Shown: piece after piece, positions 55,367 through 64,000 of the stretch
How the letters are laid out: each line of letters opens with the position of its first letter
Position numbering within the stretch: the first letter of the stretch is position 1
Assembly (NCBI GenBank): GCA_023053685.1
Contig: JALIGW010000026.1
Span: 1,044,501 to 1,108,500 of the forward strand
Direction: 5' to 3'
From: Diadophis punctatus similis
Taxonomy: Eukaryota; Chordata; Lepidosauria; Squamata; Dipsadidae
DNA length: 64,000 nt
Translations under genes and position numbers: made by a program
Notes under the pieces: generated by a model
What the model was told of the DNA's origin: nothing
Database searches by the model: none
Seen by the model: the letters and a program-made list of their open reading frames with translations, nothing else

Positions 55367-56951
55367 TCCTTCCTTCCTTCCTTCCTTCCTTCCTTCCTTC
55401 CTTCCTTCCTTCCTTCCTTCCTTCCTTCCTTCCTTCCTTCCTTCCTTCTTTCTTTCTTTCTTTCTTTCTTTCGTTGCAGAATTTAGCAAAATGCTGCTTT
55501 GGGAAACCCCAAGCTGGTTGTTAGCATCGGATCATCTTCCTCCGTGAAGGTGTCTGTTGTGGCTCCCACAAATGATGTGTTGATCTCATTAACTCCATGA
55601 CAACAAAGCAGCAATAGATTAATTACGGACCCTTGTAGCTCTCTCCCTTCCCTGGAGGCTCTTCCTGTTTTCTAGGCCCGCTCTGTTTGCTTGGAAACAA
55701 TTTATTTTCCCTGCCTTCCAACTCCCAAGGCCAGCTTTACTAGGATCCGAGGCTCTCTCCCAGGACGAGACAAAGAACGGTTTTTAAAAGCCTTGTTTTC
55801 TTGCCAAGTGAAAGAAAGGGGCGAGAAACGGTTGAATCTGGCTTCCCCATTGACTTTGCTTGTCAGAAGGTCTCGCAGGGGAGTTTTAACAGCTCCAGTG
55901 AGTGTCTTAAAAGTTTTTATAAGCTTTTAAGGCATCAGGTTTGCCCCCGAAGTCTTCCACTCCCTCTCCCCCAAATGGAAAATACAAGCCGTGTTCCCTC
56001 TAATCATACCCTACAGTAGTTCTCAACATACAGCCGTTTCATTAGCGACCGTTCGAAGTTACAACAGCCCTGGGGGAAAAAGTGACTTATGACTGGTCCT
56101 CGAACTTACAACCAGCACAGCCATTACACAATCAAGATTTGGGTGCCTGGCAAGTGGCAAGCAGAGTCAACGGGGGTGGGTGGTAGGTGGGGAGAGGAAG
56201 CTGGATTCACTTATATTCGCTCACACCCTTCCTTTAACAACTGCCAGTGATTTTGCTGAACCACCTCACCAAAGGAAGGCTGCAAAACTCATGAAAAAGC
56301 GAGTGTGACTCGCTCAACAACTGCCTCGCTTGGCAGTGGCAAGTCCGGTTCCAATTGCGGTCGTGAGTCAAAGACTACCTGTACAAGAGGGAGAAATCCG
56401 CGGAAGGGCTTGCCTCCAGAGGTTGTGGGTGCTTCATCACTGGAGGTTTTTAAGAAGAGATTGTCCAGAATGGGAACGGGTCTCCTGCTCGAGGAGGGGG
56501 TTGGACTAGAAGACCTCCGAGGTCCCTTCCAACTCTGTTGTTTTCTGATTCTGCTGTTCGGTAAAGCTTGCCCACCTGTACCTTAATCCCCCCTCTCTGC
56601 AAACCGGAATGTCTTTGTCTAAGCAGAGCCTGACACACTCTCTCTCTCCCCCCCCCCCTTCTTTCCTCCCTCCAGATCGAGGGTCTCCCCGCCGAGCTGT
56701 TCCAGTGCCGGAAAATTCGGACTTTACACCTGGGCAACAACGTCCTGCAGTCGCTGCCATCCCGGGTGGGCGAGCTGGCCAACCTGTCTCAGATCGAACT
56801 GCGGGGCAACCGCCTGGAGTGCCTGCCGGTGGAGCTGGGCGACTGCCCCTTGCTGAAGCGCAGCGGGCTGGTGGTGGAGGAGGACCTGTTCAACACGCTG
56901 CCCTTGGAGGTCAAGGAGAGGCTTTGGCGGGCGGACAAGGAGCAAGCTTGA
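50555..56951 (+). CDS. LRRC8A: LRRC8A (SWELL1), obligatory subunit of the volume-regulated anion channel
   Basis: Forms hexameric VRAC/VSOR channels in the plasma membrane that release chloride and organic osmolytes on swelling. Two coding exons, 50555-52711 and 56676-56951 (TGA), give exactly 810 aa, the human length. Four membrane segments of the pannexin-like domain are visible: about 23-48, 118-140, 262-285 and 312-340. The pore-selectivity residue R103 (DLDRHQYNY), T44, and loop cysteines C54, C57 and C65 are present. N-glycosylation sequons at N66 and N83 are kept although the loop around them (about 67-92) differs much from human. The intracellular loop holds RTKSRIEQGIVDR, and leucine-rich repeats run from about residue 400 to the C-terminus LWRADKEQA. 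The exon acceptor lies 7 bases before the ATG, so the whole 5'UTR except GTGAGCC is in upstream exons. The open frame beyond 52711 is intron read-through. Confidence 0.98.
54510..54870 (-). repeat. Sauria-like SINE, reverse, with three duplicated segments
   Basis: Repeated GGCTTTCATG...GGCAGGACTAGAA units, each with AACTCA and TCTCCTG, then the head GGTGCCTTAACTACTAGACC. Confidence 0.75.
55305..55472. repeat. Mirror-symmetric (TTTC)n(TTCC)n(TTTC)n tract
   Basis: A run of pure pyrimidine of nearly 170 bases: about 16 TTTC units, about 20 TTCC units, then about 6 TTTC units. It sits in LRRC8A intron 2. Confidence 0.97.
56014..56381 (+). repeat. Tigger-like MITE with TA flanks
   Basis: CAGTAGTTCTCAACATACAG at the left and GAGTCAAAGACTACCTG at the right, TA on both sides. 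A CR1 3' end follows directly (about 56390-56560), and then LRRC8A exon 56676. Confidence 0.8.
56390..56560 (+). repeat. CR1 LINE 3' end fragment
   Basis: GGCTTGCCTCCAGAGGTTGT through GGACTAGAAGACCTCCGAGG and TTCCAACTCTGTTG, ending about 115 bases before LRRC8A's last coding exon. Confidence 0.85.
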
Positions 56952-58860
56952 ATCGTTGCCGGACGAAGCAGATTCCGCTCACCTGGGGAGCTGCAGGCTC
57001 GCCCATTTCCCGTCTGCGGCCAAGGGGGTCCAGGGGACCCTAGGCTCACCCCGCTTCCCCTGGCCCCCTGCTCTGGAGACCCTCACCCCGAGGGGTATGA
57101 CTCCCTCCCTGACTGACAGCCCAGAAGGATCAGGAGTGGATGGGGAAACGAGACCGTTCCCTGCTTCAGGAAGGAGAGGAGAAGCAGAACAGACTCTCTG
57201 GGGTGGGGTGGGTGGGGATATTGGCCCGTCGCTCTCTGCAGGGCAGGAAGAGGGAACTGGTCCCCCCACCCACCCGCTAGAAAGCAGACTGGGGCTGGCG
57301 TGCTCGGCTGTGTGCTGGGGCAGAGAGCCTGATCCTGCTGCTGTTTCGTGGGTCAGGACCCGTCCTTGAGTGTTGCACCCCATCCGAAGGGGAGAAGGGC
57401 GTCCAGCTGTCCAGCTATGCATCGCACCAAGTCCAATCCTGACTCCCAGCAACGACCCTCTCCGAGGGATGGATCGGAGAAGAGTCACCCTTCATTTTTG
57501 TTTTTTTTCCACAGTGGCATTTTTTTTAAAGTACTTTACTTTAGAACCCTATTTACAAAAGTCTGACTTAAACCCCCTTCGTCCTGGAGTTTCTCCCTCC
57601 CCCCCCCCAAATGTGAGATTTTTCCCAAATCTTGATGGCTTTGGTTCCGACAGAAATCTCTCTCTCAAGAGAGAGTGAGAGCAAAGAATTTCCACGTTGA
57701 AGGATGCAAGCCCGTATTTTTCCGTTTAAAAAAAAGTCTTCTTTAGCAGTTGCAAAAACATTCAGCGCTGGGTGGGCAGGGGAAGTTGTTGATTTTTAAA
57801 CTGACGTTTGACATTCCTTCTAAGACTTAAAACACGGCTACAGTTGAGAAATGCCCATCTGAGGGGAACAGGGGCATCGAGGATCAAAACACTAAACCAA
57901 AACCCTTAAGATAACACGGTAGTCTTTTTTTTTTTTTAACCTGCTACCAGCATCTTTCCAGGAGATTTAAGACTCCGTCAATGTTCCCTGTTCCCTTTAT
58001 GGTTGCTTTTTTTTTTTAAACAAATAACAGCTGGTCTGTTTTTTTCCCTGTTTTCGTTTTCGAAGCCTCGGTTGTCCAAAGAGACAGGATTTCGCCTCCG
58101 TGATCCGGCTCGGTGCAGCACCAAGTCTTAAAACGGCGTGGCTGAAAATACAGGGCAGGGGTTGGGGAGGAGGGACGCATTTCTTTGCGAGGAAGCGAGG
58201 AAGGAGTCGAATTTGCACTATTGTCCAGCACGCCTGTCTTAGTGAAAAATGGATTTTTTTTTACCCCCGTGGCACCCCCCCACACACACGTGGCCTAAAC
58301 TTTCCATCTCTCTCTGTAACTGGAAAATTCCACCTGCCAGGGAAGCAAAGAATTAAGTTCCCACGGTTCTCGGCCAGGATGGAGTCACAGTCTCGCCCTA
58401 TCCAGAAGCACTGGGACTTACTGAACGAGCAGTTCCAATTATATATATATAATATATATATACACACACCAATATATTCATTAATATACCTTAAAACTAA
58501 AATATTGTATCTGGAAGAGAGCTGCTCCGTTCCTTTGGAAATGAACTGCATAGGCTCAGATCTCTGAAGAGGGGTAGAGCATCTAAGTTTGGTTTGCCAT
58601 CTCTTGGGGCACCTCTGCTGCTGGCAGGTCGGTCTGGGCCAATCCCTGAAAGGTGGGGGACATACCCCCCCTTCTTTTTCTCCCTTCTCCCCCTTTTTCA
58701 GCAGCTAATGGGACAGAGCCATTGCAAGCTTCCTTGCTGCCTCCATCCGCCGTATTAGGAAGGATTTCTGCAGGCGGGCAATGCTACCAACGCCCAAAGC
58801 GATGTTATCCAGGCGCCGGCATTGTTCGTGTTTAAAATAAAGCTACTCTTGGAAATCCTC
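56952..58860 (+). other. LRRC8A 3' untranslated region
   Basis: From the TGA to about 20 bases past the AATAAA at 58836-58841. No repeat of the window's main families was recognised inside it, unlike nearly all other non-coding DNA here, which supports its being transcribed UTR. It contains several poly-T runs and an AT dinucleotide run near 58440-58462. Confidence 0.65.
58836..58841 (+). promoter_or_regulatory. LRRC8A polyadenylation signal
   Basis: AATAAA in TTAAAATAAAGC, about 1.9 kb after the stop codon. The MITE and SINE insertions resume just after it, from about 58960. Confidence 0.65.
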
Positions 58861-60227
58861 ACGAAACGACGGGTCTTTGGTCTGCTTTAAATCACGACCC
58901 CAGGAAAAAATGGGGTGAGGGCCGCACAGATTTGCCTGATGTTCTTCACTCTTGTAGTACAGGTGGTGCTTGGTTTACAACAATTCATTTAGTGACCGTT
59001 TGAAGTTACAACAACACTGAAAAGGACTTATGGCCCTTTTTCACACTTGGCGACCATTGCAAACCATGATGTACCATGGTTAACTTTGGCTTAGACCAGG
59101 GGTCTCCAAACCTGGCCACTTTAACCCTATACCATTTCAGACAAATGCTCTGTCTCTTTGCTATCGTGTCTCTCTCTGTCATCTATCTATTATCTACCAA
59201 TCTATTATCTATCATCCGACTGTCCATATGTTTATCGTGGACAGAAGGAATAATTTTGGAAGAACAGGAGGAAGAGCCACAAGCAAGACGACAGTCGGAG
59301 AAAATAAATCTTGAGTCTGAGCCAAAACTGTAACCCGAGGAAGCATCTCAAGACCCTCCCTAGTATCTGAAAGGCAGGCAGGGGGAGAAGCGTATTCAGA
59401 CTTGCAAGCTTCTGCAACTAGCCTTACAATAAAAGCAGTATTTACCTGCATGACTCTGGTTTCCTAGTTTGGACTACCTTGGGGAGACTGACGAGCGAGT
59501 TGAATAAAATAACAACAGAAAAGTTGTTAACAAGAGAGAGAAAAACTGGCCCAGCGACTTTCCCAGCTCTCTGGAATGTGGGGGAACAAGTCCCAGCTTC
59601 TCCCATCTCCACTTGCTGGTTCTGCCCTCTCTCTCTCTCTCTCTCTTTTTGCCTTCTCAATTCCACTTCCAGCTGCCTGGAAGATCTTCAGCCAGGTGAC
59701 CGGCTGACCGGTATCGGCTTTTTCTCCTGAGATGCTCTTAAGGTAACTGCGCTTCGGAGAAACGGATGAGGTCAGAGTGATGGGCTTTTGTCTCTTTCAA
59801 GATCTGGCACGTCCGTCCGGTCTTCTTCCTGGGCTCTTTGCGGAATACTGGCAGGAAGACAACTTTCTGGGAAGCACTCCATGCTGCACTCCAACTCCCA
59901 TCCTCCCCAGCCAAGTAGGGATTTATAAATGGCTTTGCTGGGATTGCAAGATTCCTGGGAGGGTGGGGTGGTGGTCCTAAATTTAGGGGGGGCGGTTTCC
60001 AAGAAACGGGGAAACAATTTTCAAACGGAAACAAGCTTCAAACAAAGAACTTTCTCCAGAGCTATATAATTCCCTGAATCTAAACCGTGGGAGGGGGATA
60101 ATTTGGTTTTAAATTTGGTTTTCTGGCAGTCCTAAGGAAATTCCAATGAGAACAACAGGGGAGAGCAAAAATGAAGCTCTACCCCCTCCTCTTTTTAAAA
60201 AAAAAATCTTAGGGGGATCAGAGACAG

Positions 60228-60640
60228 TTTTGTCTAGTGGTTAAGGCACCAAGCTAGAAACGGGGATTGTGAGTTCTAGTCCTGCTTTAAGGCATGAAAG
60301 CAGGCTGGTTGGTTTTGAGCCAATCCCCAGGTGGTGGTGAGTTCTAGTCCAGCCGTAGGCTTGAAAGTTGGCTGGGTGATTTTGGGCCAATTACCAGGAG
60401 ACGCTGAGTTCTAATTCTGCCTTAGGCATGAAAGCCAGCTAGGCGACTGGGCCAGTCCCTCTCTCAGCCCTGCCCACCTCACAGGATCGTTGTGGGGAAA
60501 ACAGGAGTATTAGGTAGAACTCACCGTTTCCTGGTGATTGGCTCAAAGTCACCCAGCTGGCTTTCATGCCTAAGTCAGGACTAGAACTCACCGTCTCCCA
60601 TTTTCTAGCCTGATACCTTGACCTTTAGACCTATCTGGCT
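60228..60640 (+). repeat. Two Sauria-like SINEs, head-on, the first with triplicated B-box segment
   Basis: AGTGGTTAAGGCACCAAGC at the left, then three units starting GTGAGTTCTAGTCC or near, then the body. From about 60510 a reverse copy ends in the inverse head. Confidence 0.75.
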
Positions 60641-61090
60641 GAATATTCAGAATAAACACATGTTCAGCGTGTTTTTTATGCACGCTGGGAAATGATTAGA
60701 TTACCCATGGCTGGCTGGGGAATTCTGGGAGTTGAAGTCCACACATTTTAAAGCATCTTCAGGATTGAGAAACATGCATACCCCTAGGCTAAACTGCAGC
60801 AAGCTCATTGTCTCTTGGTGGGACAAGAAAATCCTGTTTTGGTTTCTGGGTGGGCACATTGCGTAGACCCTGGAGTGGAATTAATTGGCTAATCCAGAAC
60901 CTGAGTAGGTTTCAATGCCACAAATCACTCTTGGGGAATTTTGCAAGGTTCCTGCAACCTTCAAATTGTGTTTTGCAACCTGTGAACAAGGAAATGAACA
61001 CCGTTAAAAACCAGCGGGCTTGTTTTAGGACATTTAAAATCTGCGGTAATGAAACCAGGGTGCACTCCTAAGAAAACCTTTGCTATCATA

Positions 61091-61365
61091 CAGGTAGTCC
61101 TGGATTTACAACCATTCATTTAGTGACCATTCAAAGTTACGACGACCCTGAAAAAAAGTGACTTGTGACCGTTTTTCACGCAACCGTTGCAGCATCTCCA
61201 AAGTCACGTGACCAAAATTCGGACGCTTGGCAACTGACTCGTACTTATGACTGTTGGAGTGTCCCAGAGTCACGTGATCCCCTTTGGCGACCTGGCAAGT
61301 AAAGACAATGGGGAAGCCTGTTTCACTTAACAACCGTGTTACTAATTTAACAACCCCCCTCCTAA
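61091..61365 (+). repeat. Tigger-like MITE, right end missing
   Basis: TA then CAGGTAGTCCTGGATTTACA at the left. The interior stops after TAACAACCGTGTTACTAATT. Confidence 0.8.
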
Positions 61366-61599
61366 AATCCAGGAGAAGATGCGAAAAGTATAAAAAGGCC
61401 AAAAAAAAAAATAGAATAGTTTTCCTGTTAATGAAGACATTTCTATGCTGCTGCCTACCAGCCTAGTAAAGATTAAAAGTGCCTATTTAATAATTGCTGA
61501 AATGGGTGAGTGAAAAATCACATCTTGTCCAATATTTATTTTCCTTTTTTTAAATCTATTTTTTTTAAAAGACCATTTCAGAAAGAATAATATGGATAA

Positions 61600-61800
61600 A
61601 TGAGGCTAGAAACCAGAAGAGTCTTGAGTTCTAATCCCACCTTATGTAGGAAAACTGGCTCAGTGACTTTGGCCAGTCCTTCTCTCTCAGCCCAGCCCAC
61701 CTCACAGGGCTGTTGTGCAGAAAGGAGGAGGACGAAGTTGTGTTGGATATGTTTTATCGCCTTGAGTTACTTATAAGGCAGGATTAAAAAAACTCAAATA
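61600..61800 (+). repeat. Sauria-like SINE, 5'-truncated
   Basis: GAGTTCTAATCCCACCTTAT, the CCCACCTCACAGGGCTGTTG body and TATCGCCTTGAGTTACTTAT before an A-rich tail. Confidence 0.7.
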
Positions 61801-61950
61801 AAAACATACCAAGATCATGAAAGGTATGTGATGAATATTCAGCACATGATCAAAAGTTGACCATCCCAGACAAAGTTTGTTGAGCTGTATTTTAATATTA
61901 ATATAATGAGGATAGGATAGGATTCTATTCTATTTCCTCCCCTCCCTCCC

Positions 61951-61956
61951 TCTTTT

Positions 61957-62021
<65 letters not shown>

Positions 62022-62075
62022 TTTCTTTCTCTTTCTTTCTTTTTTCTTTCTTTCTTTCTTCCCTTCCCTTCCCTG
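61951..62075. repeat. (TTTC)n microsatellite upstream of PHYHD1
   Basis: Mostly TTTC units, ending about 290 bases before the PHYHD1 ATG. Confidence 0.95.
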
Positions 62076-62364
62076 AATTTTTTCATCTTTGTGCCAAAAT
62101 TTCCACCTCCCCCTTTAGGTGCCCAAGAAGAATCAAACTCTTATCTGCGGGGCTTCTGGCCAATGGGACAAGTGTCCAGTGCCAAAGTCCACTGCAGGGG
62201 CCTCCAGAATCAGCTGGGGTCATGCCATGTCTTTGTCCTTTGCAGCTTATCACATGACGATGAAATGACCCGCCCAGCTTAGCAGGGGAAGGTTGATACC
62301 TGGAGACATGGAGCGAACTGGACACGGGCACGGTTTGCTTTAACAAGTGACGCGTTTAGTGTCA

Positions 62365-63369
62365 ATGGCCCCCGTCAGCCAAGAGCAAATGTCTAAGGTA
62401 AGAAGCGAAGGGAGCAGAGAAACGAAACCCACCAAGAATTTTATTTCTTTATTAATGAAATAGATTTTTGTGGCTGCCCAGCTCACACACAGTGCCTCTT
62501 GAGTCGTTTCTGGTTCTGTGAAAAAAAATAATTGTAAAGTTTTGATTCATAACCGCAGCTCAGGGAGCCAGCAACGTTTCGTTGGAAATGGTTTTACTAA
62601 AATTGTAGATCTTAAAATAAAAATGCAGAAAAGACTTTCTAGAAATTGATAATAATGGATGCTGATACTAAGACCATAAGAAGAAGAAAATCAGTTAAAA
62701 TACTAAATACTTTTAAATATCTGAAGCTGGTTGTCGAATTTGGTCGTGCACTATATCTTTAAATTTCCTTAATGAATATAATACTTAAGCACTAAAATAC
62801 TGTTTTAATACACTACTGAAGTTTTAAAAAATGGAAAGATTAAAACATATGCAATGAAATCCTATTGATCGCAGGAAAAAAATTTTCCAATTCTTTTCTA
62901 AGATTACAAATCATTTTTATTGATTTTCTACATACAACTTGCAGTGATTTCTTTCTCCTTAAGTCCAAAATCTAGTGGAGATAATCTGCTTAGTTTCTAT
63001 AAAGGGCAACCCACCAGCTCTTTAAATGAAAGCAAGGTGCCATTAGTTTCCTAGCAAGAATTTTTGGGGGTTTTTTTTGCAAATAAATTCTAAGATAAAT
63101 GCAGGCACATAGTCCATCAGGGCCAATAGATAGAGATGGTTTTAGGTTGCGTAGTGCCTTTTCAACAGCATCTTCTGTAGTTTTCAACTTGTTTTCAACT
63201 TGTTCTGTAGTTCCAGAAGGAGGGCTTCTTGGTCCTCGAACGGTTCTTCAGCCTGGAAGAATGCGACGCCATGAGGGCCCAGATCCGAAAGATAGTGGCG
63301 TCTATGGACGTGCCAACTCACTGCCGCACGGAGTTTACAACCCAGCAGTCGGAACAACTCCGGGCTCAG
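62365..63369 (+). CDS. PHYHD1: PHYHD1, phytanoyl-CoA dioxygenase domain protein (first two coding exons)
   Basis: Member of the PhyH family of Fe(II)/2-oxoglutarate dioxygenases. Exon 1 coding is 62365-62397 (MAPVSQEQMSK, ending at GTAAGA). Exon 2 is 63211-63369 (FQKEGFLVLERFFSLEE... to QLRAQ, ending at GTGGGC). Both match the human N-terminus (MACLSPSQLQK / FQQDGFLVLEGFLS / HCRTEF) in length and phase. The second acceptor is taken at the AG ending 63210 rather than 63216, because that keeps the FQ residues of the family. The metal-binding HxD...H residues lie in later exons beyond the window. A LINE reverse-transcriptase fragment abuts exon 2 on the left. Confidence 0.9.
62985..63190 (-). 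mobile_element. LINE reverse-transcriptase fragment abutting PHYHD1 exon 2
   Basis: The minus strand reads EDAVEKALRNLKPSLSIGPD followed by GLCA, the motif at the start of the palm/finger region of non-LTR reverse transcriptases (usual form LKPxKSPGPDGI). The piece is short and the clade is uncertain. Confidence 0.65.
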
Positions 63370-63856
63370 GTGGGCAGCTTCAGGGGTGGACGCCTTTCAG
63401 TTCGGTTCACAACTCGCTTCAAGGATTTCATTGCTGAATGCGGAGATTCTATTTCGGAAGCAGAAAAGCTGCCACCCCTCCTTGGGTCCTCATTTCAGAG
63501 ATATTTCCATGCCGGAGATTCCTCAATGGCTCCCACAAGGGCAGCAGATGGAAAGGTTTCTTAAAAGTTTGGGGAGATATTCAGATGTGGCTCTGCCTTG
63601 AAAGTAGTCCGGGTTGAACTGTGCAGCGCAGTCCGACATCCTCAGCTGACCACAGCAAACGTTTGATGATGTCTCGTATGAAAATAAAATGTTTTACAAA
63701 ACCGGCTAATTTTCAAATCCCATGGGAATCCTGGGTTCGAGAGTTTGGAAGCGTTCTGTAAGTGAGCCCCTTTGAGGTGCCTTGATTTTAAAAAAAATGG
63801 TTGCCCTACAATGCTCAGTTTCACCCAGTTAAAAGTTGAAGATACAAGAGTTTTAC

Positions 63857-64000
63857 AGGTAATCCTCAACTTACAACTAAAGTCACTAAAGCGACTGGCC
63901 AAAATTTCAGCGAAAACGGCCCGCACGAACAACGGATTTGTTTTATGGCAACCGTTTTACTTAATAACTGCTGCAAAAAAAAGTCATAACATGGGGTAGG
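63857..64000 (+). repeat. Tigger-like MITE running off the window
   Basis: CAGGTAATCCTCAACTTACA at the left and the AACTGCTGCAAAAAAAAGTC interior; the right end is outside. Confidence 0.7.

Larger units (their letters stand above)
52712..56675. other. LRRC8A second intron
   Basis: Flanked by GTAAGG and a strong polypyrimidine tract ending TCCAG. It contains a partial Tigger-like MITE (about 53390-53600), the repeats listed separately and a long mirror-symmetric pyrimidine tract. No further exon was recognised. Confidence 0.8.

Noticed and set aside
62560..62980. AT-rich stretch in PHYHD1 intron 1
   Set aside because: Looked for further LINE coding or RNA structure and saw nothing that could be supported.
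63370..63564. PHYHD1 frame continuing past exon 2
   Set aside because: Donor GTGGGC at 63370 agrees with the family boundary; the sequence beyond it does not match PhyH proteins.

Overview
This is nuclear DNA from a vertebrate, most likely a snake (squamate). All protein-coding genes are split by GT-AG introns. They are, in order, TBC1D13 (+, 5' end outside the window), ENDOG (+), SPOUT1 (-), KYAT1 (-), LRRC8A (+) and PHYHD1 (+, 3' end outside). This is the gene content, order and orientation I recall for human 9q34.11, so the window is a conserved syntenic block. The snake assignment rests on the repeats: many CR1 LINE 3' ends, tRNA-derived squamate-type SINEs, an (AGAAT)n array seeded from a LINE tail, and a GATA/GACA compound array of the Bkm type first described from snakes.

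Layout: 1-2543 is TBC1D13 intron with a CR1 fragment and a purine-rich tandem duplication. 2544-10479 holds ten TBC1D13 coding exons, with the 3'UTR probably ending near 11.15 kb. 11.2-15.2 kb is intergenic and carries the (AGAAT)n/LINE block. 15233-17323 is ENDOG (3 exons, 300 aa). ENDOG converges on SPOUT1 (27165 down to 18523, 12 exons, 375 aa). KYAT1 (35838 down to 28421, 12 coding exons, 422 aa) follows tail-to-head. A CpG-rich segment at about 40.7-41.06 kb looks like a shared promoter for KYAT1 (leftward) and LRRC8A (rightward). LRRC8A has two coding exons (50555-52711 and 56676-56951, exactly 810 aa) and a 1.9 kb 3'UTR. PHYHD1 starts at 62365 with two coding exons in view.

The genes do not form one pathway. 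They cover a Rab GAP, a mitochondrial nuclease, a SPOUT-fold RNA methyltransferase, a PLP-dependent kynurenine/cysteine-conjugate aminotransferase, the obligatory subunit of the volume-regulated anion channel and an Fe(II)/2-oxoglutarate dioxygenase. Their adjacency is ancestral synteny. Every reading frame I resolved is intact.

The rest is mostly transposon-derived: at least four families of hAT-type miniature elements (five insertions with 8-bp target duplications, four of them exact), a Tigger-like palindromic family with about 25 copies, CR1 and other LINE fragments, two SINE families, one probable solo LTR and long microsatellites. I found no prokaryotic-type system, CRISPR array or clearly undescribed gene. 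Exon boundaries come from reading splice consensus together with remembered family proteins and were not checked against transcripts.
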